Source: Bradyrhizobium sp. 1(2017) (lineage in GTDB: Bacteria; Pseudomonadota; Alphaproteobacteria; Rhizobiales; Xanthobacteraceae). From it: a DNA stretch of 64,000 bases. Below the pieces are notes generated by a model. The model was not told where the DNA came from and did not search any database. It saw only the letters and a program-made list of their open reading frames with translations. Location of the stretch: contig NZ_CP050022.2 in the NCBI RefSeq assembly GCF_011602485.2, positions 5,228,001-5,292,000 on the forward strand, written 5' to 3'. Both the position numbers and the translations under genes were made by a program. Of this stretch, positions 23,591-32,800 are shown one piece after another (positions within the stretch are counted from its first letter, which is position 1; every line of letters starts with the position of its first letter).

Positions 23591-25195
23591 TCAGCCGCGG
23601 CGGGCCGCTTCCAGCGCCTGCGGCGTATCGATGTCGAGGAAGGCGCTCTCGCCATCGACGGGCACTTCGGCCACCGCTTCAGTGTGCTTGGCGATGAGAT
23701 GACGCGCACCGACGTCGCCGTCGAGCGTCATCAATTCCTTGAAGAAGCGGCGCGACCACAGCACGGGATTGCCGCGGCGGCCCTCGCTGACGGGCACGAC
23801 GATGAGATTGCCGCGGTCGGGTGCGAAACCGTCGATGAGGCGGTCGATCAGGCCGGCGTCGATCAACGGCATGTCACCGAGACACACCACGGCACCGTCG
23901 CAGGACTCGGGCGCGGCGGCGATGCCGGTCTTGACCGAGCTCGCTATGCCGCCGGCGAAATCCGGATTGCGGACGAACTTCACCTTCAGGCCCTGCAGCG
24001 CCTGCTCGACCAGCTCGGCCTGATGTCCGGTGACGACGATCACCTCCGATGCCTTGGAGGCGAGCGCCTGTTCGGTCGCGATCCGCACCAGCTTTTTGCC
24101 GTCGAACTCGGCGAGCAGCTTGTTCGGACCGCCCATGCGGGTGGAGCGGCCGGCCGCCAGCACGATGGCGGCGACCTGGCGGTTGCCCTCGGTCTCCGGC
24201 TTGGCGCGCGGCTGCGGGCGCGTGACGATCTCCATCAACAGGCCGCCAACGCCCATGCCCATCAGCTCGGACCGCGTCACCTCGATGCCGGCGAGCAGCC
24301 GCATCAAGACCCAGTCAAACCCGTTCTCGACCGGCGAGCGCGCACAGCCCGGCGCGCCCAGCACCGGCACATTGCCGGCGCGGGCGATCAGAAGCAGATT
24401 GCCGGGATCGACCGGCATGCCGAAATGCTCGATCTCGCCGCCAATGAGGGTGACGGCCGCCGGAATGACGTCGCGGCGGTCCGCGATCGCGGAGGCGCCG
24501 AAGACGATCACGAGCTCCGCACCGAGTGTGAGCAATTCCTTGATCGCGGCCGATAGCGCCTGCTCCTCATGCGGGACGCGCCGCTCGGCAATGATGCTGG
24601 CGCCGGCGGGCGCGAGCCGCTCGGCGGTGACACGCAGCGTCTTGTCGATCACCTTGGACGACAGGCCCGGCAGCAGCGTCGAGACCACGCCGACACGCTG
24701 GATCACGTAAGGCGCGACCTTAAGCACGTCCTTGCCGGCCGCCTTCACCGCCGCGTCGCGCAGACTCCCCTCGACGCCGAACGGGATGATCTTGACGGTA
24801 CCGACCATCTCGCCCTCGACCACCGGCTTGTAGGCCGAGAGCGTGGCAAAGGTGATGGCCTCGTCGATATTGTTGATGCGGTCGACCGCGGCGCGGTCGA
24901 TCACCAGCACGCCAGCGCGCGCGGCGAACAGATTGGCGCGGCCGGTGAAGGCGCGCTCGACATGGATGCCCTCGCCACCGATGGCAAGCGCGATGCCCGC
25001 GGCCGCAACGTCCTCGGAGACATCGCCCTCCTCCATGCGCACCACGACGATGTCCTTGATGCCGGCCCGCTCCAGCGCCTCGACCTCGGCGGGGCCGATC
25101 GTCGTGCCCTTCTTCAGCACCAGCGGTCCCTGGCGCAGGGTGTGGACGGTCACCCCGCCGATTGCGTCCTTGGGGCTCGCCGGACCGAACTTCAT
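23591..25195 (-). CDS. MoeA/MogA-like domain fused to MocA-like nucleotidyltransferase
   Basis: 534 residues from ATG 25195 (MKFGPASPKDAIGGVTVHTL); the start overlaps the stop of the XdhC gene by four bases. Residues ~1-330 are a molybdopterin-binding-like region (GVVSTLLPG, IVFGASAIADRRDVIPAAV, HFGMPVDPGNLLLIA, GAPGCARSPVENGFDWVL). Residues ~345-534 are an NTP transferase with AAIVLAAGRSTRMGGPNKLL and CLGDMPLI, as in MocA, which adds CMP to molybdenum cofactor. It is the last gene of the cox accessory cluster and probably prepares the MCD cofactor for a molybdenum hydroxylase. Confidence 0.88.
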   Translation of the reverse strand: MKFGPASPKDAIGGVTVHTLRQGPLVLKKGTTIGPAEVEALERAGIKDIVVVRMEEGDVSEDVAAAGIALAIGGEGIHVERAFTGRANLFAARAGVLVIDRAAVDRINNIDEAITFATLSAYKPVVEGEMVGTVKIIPFGVEGSLRDAAVKAAGKDVLKVAPYVIQRVGVVSTLLPGLSSKVIDKTLRVTAERLAPAGASIIAERRVPHEEQALSAAIKELLTLGAELVIVFGASAIADRRDVIPAAVTLIGGEIEHFGMPVDPGNLLLIARAGNVPVLGAPGCARSPVENGFDWVLMRLLAGIEVTRSELMGMGVGGLLMEIVTRPQPRAKPETEGNRQVAAIVLAAGRSTRMGGPNKLLAEFDGKKLVRIATEQALASKASEVIVVTGHQAELVEQALQGLKVKFVRNPDFAGGIASSVKTGIAAAPESCDGAVVCLGDMPLIDAGLIDRLIDGFAPDRGNLIVVPVSEGRRGNPVLWSRRFFKELMTLDGDVGARHLIAKHTEAVAEVPVDGESAFLDIDTPQALEAARRG

Positions 25196-25893
25196 GCCGC
25201 TTCTTCTTTTTCCTTTGGAGGTAGCCGAAGCACGGCCGTGATCTCGGCCATGATCGATACCGCGATCTCGGATGGCGAGACCGCGCCGATCGCGAGCCCG
25301 ATCGGCGCGTGGATGCGCGCGATGTCGCTTTCCTTGGCGCCCTGTGCACGTAGCCGGTCGCCGCGCTTGGCGTGAGTCTTTCGCGAGCCGAGCGCGCCGA
25401 TATAGAAACAATTGCGTTCGAAGGCGTGCAGCAACGCGGGATCGTCGATCTTCGGATCGTGCGTCACCGCGACGAAGGCGGTGTAGGCATCGACATTGAG
25501 CGGCGGCAGCGCCGTGTCGGGCCATTCCGCAACGAGTGGAATGTCGGGGAAGCGCTCGGGGCTCGCAAAGGCCGTGCGGGGATCGACGACCGTGACGTCG
25601 TAGCCGAGCGAGCGCGCCAGCGGCGCCAGGGCCTGGCTAATATGGACCGCGCCGATGATGACGAGTTTTGCGGTCGGCGCGTAGACGTTGAGGAACAGCT
25701 TCTTGCCGCCGGCCTCGACATTGGCGCTCTTGCCCATGCGGAGCTGCTTGTCCAGCTCGGCGCGCAGGGGATCCTTGGCAAAGTCCGCGGCCTTCACCAG
25801 GCGCTGCTCGCCGCTCTCGGTATCCGTCACCAGGATCACCGGCCGGCGCGCGGCGCGCTCGGCGTTGAGTTCGTGCAGGATCGCAAGCTTCAC
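25192..25893 (-). CDS. coxI: XdhC/CoxI family protein, Rossmann half
   Basis: 233 residues from GTG 25893, two bases after the previous gene stops. A Rossmann domain occupies the C-terminal two-thirds: LVIIGAVHISQALAPLARSLGYDVTVVDPR, VAVTHDPKIDDPALL, and YIGALGSRKTHAKR. It is the C-terminal part of XdhC proteins, which bind and protect sulfurated molybdenum cofactor before insertion. The N-terminal XdhC domain is a separate gene just upstream, so the two probably form a complex. The usual cysteine motif is in the other subunit. The symbol is assigned by cluster context. Confidence 0.82.
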   Translation of the reverse strand: MKLAILHELNAERAARRPVILVTDTESGEQRLVKAADFAKDPLRAELDKQLRMGKSANVEAGGKKLFLNVYAPTAKLVIIGAVHISQALAPLARSLGYDVTVVDPRTAFASPERFPDIPLVAEWPDTALPPLNVDAYTAFVAVTHDPKIDDPALLHAFERNCFYIGALGSRKTHAKRGDRLRAQGAKESDIARIHAPIGLAIGAVSPSEIAVSIMAEITAVLRLPPKEKEEAA

Positions 25894-25895
25894 GG

Positions 25896-26219
25896 CTAAC
25901 CGACCTTCTCGACGAAGACGCGGATGGTGCCGCCGCAGGAGAGCCCGACGTTCCAGGCAGTCTCGTCGGCCACGCCGAACTCCAGCATCTTGGGCTTGCC
26001 GCTCTCGATCACGTCCATCGCCTCGGTGACCACGGCGCCCTCGACGCAGCCGCCGGAGACGGACCCCAGGAACGTGCCCTCGTCGTTGATGACGAGGCTC
26101 GAGCCCGCCGGGCGCGGCGCCGAGCCCCAGGTCTCCACAACCGTTGCCAGCGCGACGCCACGGCCGGCCTTCTGCCAGTCTTCCGCCGCCTTCAGAATAT
26201 CCTCGTCGCGATCGAGCAT
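25896..26219 (-). CDS. coxF: XdhC/CoxF family protein, N-terminal domain
   Basis: 107 residues. Carries the XdhC N-terminal domain: GVALATVVETWGSAPRPAGSSLVI, then GSVSGGCVEGAVV with the conserved cysteine, and GLSCGGTIRVFVE with a second. These residues are thought to handle the sulfurated cofactor. It ends two bases before the Rossmann half and starts nine bases after the CoxE stop. Together they equal one split XdhC. Length is normal for the stand-alone domain. Confidence 0.85.
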   Translation of the reverse strand: MLDRDEDILKAAEDWQKAGRGVALATVVETWGSAPRPAGSSLVINDEGTFLGSVSGGCVEGAVVTEAMDVIESGKPKMLEFGVADETAWNVGLSCGGTIRVFVEKVG

Positions 26220-26228
26220 GGGGGCCTC

Positions 26229-27431
26229 TCAAGCTGCGGAGCGGATCAGGCTGCGGTGATGCGGCGGCAGCGGCCGGGAGAGCGTGGTGATCAGCTCCTG
26301 GATCGAACTCAAATTATGCACCGGGCGGAATTCGTCAACGTGCGGAAGCATCATTTTGATGCCCTGCGCCTTGGCCTCGAAGCCGCCGAACCGCAGTAGC
26401 GGATTCAGCCAGATCAGCCGCCGGCAGGACCGGTGCAGCCGGTCCATCTCGAAGGCCAGCTTGGAATCGGCCTCCCGCTCCAGCCCGTCGGAGATCAGGA
26501 GCACGATGGCGCCCTGGCTCAGCACGCGCCGTGCCCACAATTTGTTGAAGTTGTGCAGCGAGGCCGAAATCCGGGTGCCGCCGGCCCAATCCTCGACCGC
26601 GGCCGAGCAGCTCGCCAGCGCCTCGTCCGGATCGCGCTGGCGCAGCGCGCGGGTGACGTTGGTCAGGCGGGTGCCGAACAGGAACACCGAGACGCGCTTG
26701 CGCGCATCGGTGATGGCATGCAGGAAATGCAGGAACAGGCGGGTGTACTCGCTCATCGAGCCCGAGATATCGAGCAGCGCGACGATCGGCGCAGGCTTCT
26801 CGATGCGTCCGAGGCGATGGATGTCGATGATGTCACCACCTGTCCGCAAGGAGGCGCGCAGCGTCCGGCGCAGATCAAGCCGGAGGCCGTGGGGATCGGG
26901 CCGGCGCCGGCGCGTCAAGAGCTCGGCCTGCGGCAGGTGCATTTTCTCGACGGCGCGCAAGGCTTCCGCGATCTCTGCCGCGCTCATCTGCGCAAAATCC
27001 TTCTTCTGAAGGATTTCCTTGTCGGAGACCGACAGGCGCAGATCCTGTTCCTGGTGCTGCGGCGTCTCCGTCATCCGCGGCTGCGACATCGCCTCCTGCA
27101 CGCGGCGGGAGCCGGCCTGCGGCTTCTTCCTGGCCTGCTCCGGCAGCGGCACCGAATCCAGCATGTGCTTCCACTCCTCCGAGGCGCGGAAGAACAGGTT
27201 GAAGGCCTGCTTGAAGATCAGCGCATGCTCGTGGCGCTTGACGAAGATCGCCTCCAGCGTGGTGAAGACGTCGGCGCGGCTGCCGATGTCGATCACCTGC
27301 AGCGCGCTCATGGCATCGATGACGGCGCCTGGGCCCACTGGCATTCCCGCCGCCCGCAGCGCGCGGGCGAAGCCGACGATGTTGTCGGCGAACTGCTCGG
27401 TTTGCTCGGGGGCAAGGTGGTTGATGGCCAT
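26229..27431 (-). CDS. coxE: CoxE-like VWA domain protein
   Basis: 400 residues. The N-terminal part is helical (FVKRHEHALIFKQAFNLFF). The VWA domain begins near residue 215 with the MIDAS motif PIVALLDISGSMSEYTR, followed by FLFGTRLTNVTRAL and IVLLISDGLERE. CoxE works with the AAA+ protein CoxD to build the copper-sulfur-molybdenum centre of CO dehydrogenase or an analogous centre in related hydroxylases. Lies between the CoxD gene and the XdhC pair on the same strand. Confidence 0.88.
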   Translation of the reverse strand: MAINHLAPEQTEQFADNIVGFARALRAAGMPVGPGAVIDAMSALQVIDIGSRADVFTTLEAIFVKRHEHALIFKQAFNLFFRASEEWKHMLDSVPLPEQARKKPQAGSRRVQEAMSQPRMTETPQHQEQDLRLSVSDKEILQKKDFAQMSAAEIAEALRAVEKMHLPQAELLTRRRRPDPHGLRLDLRRTLRASLRTGGDIIDIHRLGRIEKPAPIVALLDISGSMSEYTRLFLHFLHAITDARKRVSVFLFGTRLTNVTRALRQRDPDEALASCSAAVEDWAGGTRISASLHNFNKLWARRVLSQGAIVLLISDGLEREADSKLAFEMDRLHRSCRRLIWLNPLLRFGGFEAKAQGIKMMLPHVDEFRPVHNLSSIQELITTLSRPLPPHHRSLIRSAA

Positions 27432-27450
27432 AGTCTCGTATCCATCCCCT

Positions 27451-27558
27451 CGTCATTCCGGGGCGCGCCCTCTTGGGCGCGAGCCCGGAATCCATTCATC
27501 CACCGTCGCCGCTGCACAATGGATTCCGGGTTCGCGCTACGCGCGCCCCGGAATGACG
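27451..27558. repeat. GTCATTCCGGGG-type palindrome inside the cox operon
   Basis: CGTCATTCCGGGGCGCGC at 27451-27468 is exactly inverted at 27541-27558. GGAATCCATT and AATGGATTCC pair inside. It occupies the space between coxD and coxE, so the transcript would carry a long hairpin there that could set different levels for the two halves of the operon. Confidence 0.88.
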
Positions 27559-27563
27559 GAAAA

Positions 27564-28487
27564 TCAATTCTCGCTCGTCGCGTCCTTCAGCACCTTTTGC
27601 AAGGTGTCGCCCTGCATCCGGGTAATGTCGTCCTGGTATTTGAGCAGCGCACCCAGCGTGTCGCCGACCACCTGCGGGGTCAGCGAGCGGGCGTCGAGCT
27701 CCGACAGTGCAGTGGCCCAATCGATGGTCTCGGCGACACCGGGCGACTTGTAGAAGTCCTGGTTGCGCAGCGCCTGGACGAAGCGCACGACCTGCTGCGA
27801 CAGCTTCGCGGAGATGCCGGGCACGCGTGACTTGACGATCGCGAGCTCGCGCTCGGCGGCGGGATAGTCGACCCAGTGATAGAGACAGCGCCGCTTCAGC
27901 GCGTCGTGAATCTCGCGGGTGCGGTTGGAGGTGATGATAACGATCGGCGGGCTCGGCGCCTTCACCGTGCCGAATTCCGGAATGGTCACCTGAAAGTCGC
28001 TGAGGATTTCGAGGAGGTATGCCTCGAACGCCTCGTCGGCGCGGTCGAGCTCATCGATCAAGAGCACTGGCGGACCGGCGACGTCGGGCTCCAGCGCCTG
28101 CAGCAGCGGCCGCTTGATCATGTAGCGATCGGCGAAGATGTCGCTCGAGAGCTGGTCGCGATCGGTGTCGCCGGCGGCTTCCGCCATCCGGATCGCGATC
28201 ATCTGCGCGGCGCTGTTCCACTCATAGACCGCGGAGGAGACATCGAGGCCTTCGTAGCACTGCAGGCGGATCAGTTTCCGCCCCAGCGCCGCCGAGAGCA
28301 CCTTGGCGATCTCTGTCTTGCCGACGCCGGCTTCGCCTTCCAGAAACAGCGGACGGCCCATGCGCAGCGACAGGTACGTCACCGTCGCCAGCGATCGCTC
28401 GGCGAGATAGCCGCGCGATGTCAGGAGTTCGAGCATCGCATCGACCGACGCCGGCAAAGCACCGGAAGAATTGGCCGCTGAGGTCAT
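27564..28487 (-). CDS. coxD: CoxD-like MoxR family AAA+ ATPase
   Basis: 307 residues. The AAA+ core has Walker A GEAGVGKTEIAKVL, Walker B VLLIDELDRADEAFE, sensor 1 in IVIITSNRTREIHDALKRR and the arginine region RRCLYHW. MoxR proteins act as chaperones that mature metal enzymes together with a VWA partner, here the CoxE gene downstream. In the cox system CoxD is needed to sulfurate the active site. It follows the CoxM gene by 62 bp. Confidence 0.9.
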   Translation of the reverse strand: MTSAANSSGALPASVDAMLELLTSRGYLAERSLATVTYLSLRMGRPLFLEGEAGVGKTEIAKVLSAALGRKLIRLQCYEGLDVSSAVYEWNSAAQMIAIRMAEAAGDTDRDQLSSDIFADRYMIKRPLLQALEPDVAGPPVLLIDELDRADEAFEAYLLEILSDFQVTIPEFGTVKAPSPPIVIITSNRTREIHDALKRRCLYHWVDYPAAERELAIVKSRVPGISAKLSQQVVRFVQALRNQDFYKSPGVAETIDWATALSELDARSLTPQVVGDTLGALLKYQDDITRMQGDTLQKVLKDATSEN

Positions 28488-28549
28488 GAAAAAGCCAGTC
28501 TCGCTACGCCCTCACCGGGGACAGGTCTGAGCCGGGGAATGAGGTCAGC

Positions 28550-29356
28550 TCATTCCTTGGCATTGGCGGCATCGACGGCGCGGCGCGTCAGCACGCCGAT
28601 GAGATGCGCGCGGTACTCGGCGCTGCCGTGGATGTCGCTGTTGAGGCCTTCCGCCGGCACCGCGATGCCGTCAAGCGCCTTCGCCGAGAAGCGCTTCTTC
28701 AAGGCCTCCTCGAACGCGGTCACGCGGAACACGCCGTCGGAGCCAGCGCCGGTGACGGCGACACGCACGTCCGACGGACGCCGCGCCACGAAGACGCCGA
28801 CCAGCGCATAGCGCGAGGCCTGGTTGCGGAACTTGATGTAGGCTGCCTTCTTCGGCAGCGGGAACATGACCTTGGTGATGATCTCGTCAGCTTCGAGTGC
28901 CGTCGAGAACAGACCCTGGAAATACTCTTCGGCCTTGAGGCGGCGCTTGTTGGTGACGATGGTTGCGCCCAACGCGAGCACCGCGGCCGGATAGTCCGCG
29001 GTCGGATCGTTGTTGGCGAGCGAGCCGCCGATCGTGCCTTTGTGACGGACGGCGGGATCGCCGATCTGGCTGGCGAGATCTGCCAATGCCGGAATCGCTT
29101 CCCCGACGATGGCGGAGCTCGCGACCTCGGCGTGCCTGGCGGTGGCGCCGATCACCAGCGAACGGCCCTTCATCTCGATCGCGTCAAGCCCCTCGATATG
29201 GGAGAGGTCGACCAGATGCGGCGGGCTGGCGAGGCGCTGTTTCATGACGGGGATCAGCGTGTGACCGCCGGCGATCACCTTGGCGTCCTCGTTCTTCACC
29301 AGGAGGTTGGCCGCCTGGCGAACGGTGCCGGGCCGATGATATTTGAATTCGTACAT
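28550..29356 (-). CDS. coxM: FAD-binding medium subunit of a molybdenum hydroxylase (CoxM-like)
   Basis: 268 residues. The FAD-binding loops of the xanthine oxidase/CO dehydrogenase medium subunit are clear: AKVIAGGHTLIPVMK near residue 30 and GTIGGSLANNDPTADYPAAVLAL near residue 110. The C-terminal part (RVAVTGAGSDGVFRVTAFEEAL) is normal. It passes electrons from the [2Fe-2S] subunit to the acceptor. It lies 33 bp after coxS. The large molybdenum-binding subunit that completes the enzyme is not encoded next to it or anywhere in the window. Confidence 0.9.
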   Translation of the reverse strand: MYEFKYHRPGTVRQAANLLVKNEDAKVIAGGHTLIPVMKQRLASPPHLVDLSHIEGLDAIEMKGRSLVIGATARHAEVASSAIVGEAIPALADLASQIGDPAVRHKGTIGGSLANNDPTADYPAAVLALGATIVTNKRRLKAEEYFQGLFSTALEADEIITKVMFPLPKKAAYIKFRNQASRYALVGVFVARRPSDVRVAVTGAGSDGVFRVTAFEEALKKRFSAKALDGIAVPAEGLNSDIHGSAEYRAHLIGVLTRRAVDAANAKE

Positions 29357-29389
29357 GGGTGTGTCCTGATCGCGGAATGCGCGCGCGGT

Positions 29390-29875
<486 letters not shown>

Positions 29876-29919
29876 AAGCACTCTCTATCAGCGCCCCGAC
29901 GGGTCCCATCGAAGCGGTT

Positions 29920-29935
29920 CTTATAATTGTTCCAA
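29920..29935 (-). promoter_or_regulatory. TTGGAACAATTATAAG motif upstream of coxS
   Basis: Read on the minus strand, this 16-base sequence resembles TTGAGCAGAATTATAG upstream of coxG (30480-30495). The shared part is TTG, CA and AATTATA with one base of spacing difference. It could be a -10-containing promoter or a regulator site used twice in the cluster. Confidence 0.35.
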
Positions 29936-29954
29936 CCCATCATATGGGCCAATA

Positions 29955-29981
29955 CGCCCGGGGGCAACATCGCCCCGGGCG
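29955..29981. other. stem-loop in the coxG-coxS spacer
   Basis: CGCCCGGGG at 29955-29963 pairs with CCCCGGGCG at 29973-29981 around a nine-base loop. A smaller hairpin CCCAT-CAT-ATGGG follows at 29936-29948. No T run follows in the direction of transcription, so it looks more like an mRNA-stabilising or processing structure than a terminator. Confidence 0.5.
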
Positions 29982-30010
29982 CAAGGCGCCATGCCGAAAG
30001 GCGATAGCCG

Positions 30011-30457
30011 TCAGCCCTGTACCGCCTTGGCGAAGTTCGCAAAAAATTCGTCGGCCAGCTTCTTGGCGGCGCCGTTGATGAGGCGCTGGCCGAGCTGCGC
30101 CAACTTGCCGCCGATCTGCGCCTCGACGTCGTAGGAGAGCAGCGTGCCGCCATCCTTCTCGGCGAGCCTCACGGCCGCGCCGCCCTTGGCAAAGCCGGCC
30201 ACTCCGCCCTCGCCTTCACCGGAGATCTTGTAGCCATTGGGCGGGTCGAGATCCGACAGCGTGACCTTGCCTTTGAAGCGCGCGGACACCGGGCCGACCT
30301 TCATTTTCGCCGTTGCGCGAAAGCCGCCGTCGTCCGTCTTCTCCAGCTCCTCGCAGCCGGGAATGCAGGCCTTCAAAACCTCGGGATCGTTGAGCTTGTC
30401 CCATACGGCCTCGCGCGGCGCCGCAAGCTGGACTTCGCCGTTCATCGTCATGGCCAT
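30011..30457 (-). CDS. coxG: CoxG-like SRPBCC family protein
   Basis: 148 residues from ATG 30457, with GGGAGG correctly spaced. An ATG two codons later is a weaker alternative. The CoxG helix-grip domain is complete: MNGEVQLAAPREAVWDKLNDPEVLKACIPGCEELEK, then GPVSARFKGKVTL, GEGEGGVAGFAKGGAAV and the final LINGAAKKLADEFFANF. CoxG is a membrane-associated accessory of CO dehydrogenase, thought to anchor the enzyme. It is the first gene of the leftward cluster. Confidence 0.9.
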   Translation of the reverse strand: MAMTMNGEVQLAAPREAVWDKLNDPEVLKACIPGCEELEKTDDGGFRATAKMKVGPVSARFKGKVTLSDLDPPNGYKISGEGEGGVAGFAKGGAAVRLAEKDGGTLLSYDVEAQIGGKLAQLGQRLINGAAKKLADEFFANFAKAVQG

Positions 30458-30479
30458 GGGTGCCTCCCGGATCGCACAA

Positions 30480-30495
30480 CTATAATTCTGCTCAA
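30480..30495 (-). promoter_or_regulatory. TTGAGCAGAATTATAG motif upstream of coxG
   Basis: Lies 23 bases before the coxG ATG on the minus strand and resembles the sequence 45 bases before coxS. TATAGT at its end could serve as a -10 box, although no good -35 box is visible. Confidence 0.35.
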
Positions 30496-30626
30496 GTAAC
30501 GCACGGAGGCCGTAAAGGAAAGGGCGGGGCCCGGTCACGTGCAATGCATATTCGCAACTGCAAAAGGCTTGCGTCAATGGTTTGGGATTGGCACAGGCGG
30601 GCCATGGTGGTTAGGTCCCGCACAAC

Positions 30627-31982
30627 ATGAGCACATCCCTCTCCCCCCTGCTCGCGCCGATGCTGTCGAGCGCAGCCATGCGCGCGGCCTGCGACGATCG
30701 GTCGACCCTTCAGAACATGCTCGATTTCGAGGCAGCGCTGGCCCGGGCCGAGGCCGCCACAGGCGTGATTCCCGCCTCCGCAGTGGGAGCGATTGCGTCC
30801 GCCTGCGAGGCTGATGCTTTTGACATGGCCGCCCTGGCCGAGGCCGCAACGCGGTCAGGCAATCTCGCGATTCCCCTGGTCAAGGCGCTGACCGCCAATG
30901 TCGGCAAGGCCGATGCGGAGGCCGCGCGTTACGTGCATTGGGGCGCGACCAGCCAGGACGTCATCGACACTGCGACCATGCTCATGCTGCGCGCCGGCAT
31001 CGGGGTGCTGGATGCCGACCTCAGCCGTGCCATCAAGGGCTTCGCCGCATTGGCGCGGGCCCATCGTGCCACCGCGATGGTGGCGCGGACCTGGCTCCAG
31101 CACGCGCTGCCGATGCCGTTCGGCCTCAAGGCCGCCGAATATGCCGCAAGCCTTGCCCGCGCCCGCTGTCGCCTCAGGCGGCTGTCCCGTGAAGGCCTCG
31201 CGCTGCAATTCGGCGGCGCCGCCGGCACGCTAGCCGCACTCGGCGACAAGGGACTCGCGGTCGCCGAACGGCTGGCGCAGGAGCTGAACCTGCCGTTGCC
31301 GGAAGCGCCCTGGCACACCCATCGCGACCGCATCGCGGAGGCCGCGTCAAGCTTGGCGATCCTCGCCGGCAGCTGCGGCAAGATCGCGCGCGACGTCTCG
31401 CTGATGATGCAGACCGACGTTGCCGAAGCGTTCGAGCCTGCCGGCGAAGGCAGGGGTGGCTCCTCGACGATGCCGCATAAGCGCAACCCGGTCGCCGCCG
31501 CCAGCGCGCTGGGCGCTGCGACCATGGCCCCTCAACTCGCTGCCACGATTTTTGCCGCGCAGGTCCACGATCACGAGCGCAGTGCCGGCCCCTGGCACGC
31601 GGAATGGCCTACGCTGCCGCAATTGATGCTGGTCACCTCTGGGGCGTTGGCCGCAATCGTCGACATCGCCGAGGGCCTCGACGTCGACGCCGCGCGCATG
31701 CGCAGCAATCTCGATGCGACGCAGGGGCTGATCATGGCGGAAGCCGTTACCTTTGCGCTCGCCGAGAAGATCGGCAAGAGCGATGCGCATCATCTCGTCG
31801 AGGCCGCCAGCAAGCGCGCCGTCGCCGAGAAGAAGCATCTGCGCGAGGTGCTGTCAGCCGATTCGCTCGTCACCGCGCATCTGCCGCCGGAAAAAATTGC
31901 GGCATTGTTCGAGCCGATGGCCTATCAAGGGGCTTCCCAGGCCCTGATCGACCGGCTGCTCGACAGCCTCGACCGCGAATAA
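30627..31982 (+). CDS. pcaB: 3-carboxy-cis,cis-muconate cycloisomerase
   Basis: 451 residues of the fumarase/aspartase superfamily. Landmarks are VHWGATSQDVIDTATMLM, TWLQHALPMPFGLKAAEYA and the signature GRGGSSTMPHKRNPVAA. The C-terminal domain and the neighbours pcaD and pcaC identify it as PcaB, which cycloisomerises 3-carboxymuconate to 4-carboxymuconolactone in the protocatechuate branch of the beta-ketoadipate pathway. The purB product in this window belongs to the same superfamily but has the GSSAMPHKRNP form. No PcaHG dioxygenase or Pca regulator is in the window. Confidence 0.93.
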   Translation: MSTSLSPLLAPMLSSAAMRAACDDRSTLQNMLDFEAALARAEAATGVIPASAVGAIASACEADAFDMAALAEAATRSGNLAIPLVKALTANVGKADAEAARYVHWGATSQDVIDTATMLMLRAGIGVLDADLSRAIKGFAALARAHRATAMVARTWLQHALPMPFGLKAAEYAASLARARCRLRRLSREGLALQFGGAAGTLAALGDKGLAVAERLAQELNLPLPEAPWHTHRDRIAEAASSLAILAGSCGKIARDVSLMMQTDVAEAFEPAGEGRGGSSTMPHKRNPVAAASALGAATMAPQLAATIFAAQVHDHERSAGPWHAEWPTLPQLMLVTSGALAAIVDIAEGLDVDAARMRSNLDATQGLIMAEAVTFALAEKIGKSDAHHLVEAASKRAVAEKKHLREVLSADSLVTAHLPPEKIAALFEPMAYQGASQALIDRLLDSLDRE

Positions 31983-32009
31983 GAACCGCAAATACGACGG
32001 AGACGCCGC
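31979..32009 (+). other. pcaB-pcaD spacer
   Basis: The 27 bases between the pcaB stop and the pcaD ATG include AATACGACGGAGACGCCGC, with GGAG about 8 bases before the ATG. The two genes are evidently cotranscribed. Confidence 0.5.
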
Positions 32010-32792
32010 ATGCCCATGATCGATGCCGACGGATGCCTGCTCAACGTCTCCGTCGAGGGCCGCGACGGCGGGCCCACCCTGATGCTCTCCAACTCGCTCG
32101 GCTGCACGCTTCAGATGTGGGAGCCGCAGATGAAGGCGCTGACGCAGGTATTCCGCGTCATCCGCTACGACCGCCGCGGCCACGGCAAATCGAACGTTCC
32201 GCCCGGCCCCTATACGATGGAGCGCTTCGGCCGCGACGTGCTCGCAATCCTCGACGATCTCAACATCGAGAAGGTGCATTGGTGCGGCCTGTCGATGGGC
32301 GGCATGGTCGGGCAATGGCTGGGCGCAAACGCGCCGGAACGCTTCGGCAAGCTCATCCTAGCCAACACGTCCTGCTACTATGCCGAGCCGACCAAATGGC
32401 TCGAGCGCATCGACGCCGTGAAGAAGGGCGGCATCGCGGCGGTTGCCGACGCCGTGATCGCGGGCTGGCTGACGCAGGATTTTCGCGAGCGCGCGCCTGA
32501 AATCACCGCGAAGATGAAGTCGATGCTGCTCGCCTCCCCTGTCGAGGGTTATCTTGCCTGCTGCGAGGCGCTGTCGACGCTGGATCAGCGCGCACTGCTT
32601 CCCAAGATCAAGAGCCCGACGCTGGTGATCGCCGGCCGTCACGACATGGCAACGCCGATCTCGGCGGGCGAGCTGATCCGCGCGAACGTTCCGGGCGCCA
32701 GCATGACCATCATCGACGCCGCCCACATTTCCAATGTCGAGCAGCCGCACGCATTCACGGATGCCGTGGTGGGATTCTTGACGCAGCGCTAG
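32010..32792 (+). CDS. pcaD: 3-oxoadipate enol-lactonase
   Basis: 260 residues, alpha/beta hydrolase. The nucleophile elbow is WCGLSMGGMVGQ (Ser about residue 93), with the oxyanion region MLSNSLGCTLQMW, the acid in VIAGRHDMATP and the catalytic His in DAAHISNVEQP. PcaD hydrolyses 3-oxoadipate enol-lactone to 3-oxoadipate. Its place between pcaB and pcaC supports the assignment. Confidence 0.93.
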   Translation: MPMIDADGCLLNVSVEGRDGGPTLMLSNSLGCTLQMWEPQMKALTQVFRVIRYDRRGHGKSNVPPGPYTMERFGRDVLAILDDLNIEKVHWCGLSMGGMVGQWLGANAPERFGKLILANTSCYYAEPTKWLERIDAVKKGGIAAVADAVIAGWLTQDFRERAPEITAKMKSMLLASPVEGYLACCEALSTLDQRALLPKIKSPTLVIAGRHDMATPISAGELIRANVPGASMTIIDAAHISNVEQPHAFTDAVVGFLTQR

Positions 32793-32800
32793 CTACAGCT

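Noticed and set aside
30011..32792. cox and pca genes as one regulated unit
   Set aside because: They diverge from a short shared region, but the pathways are unrelated and no common site was found.
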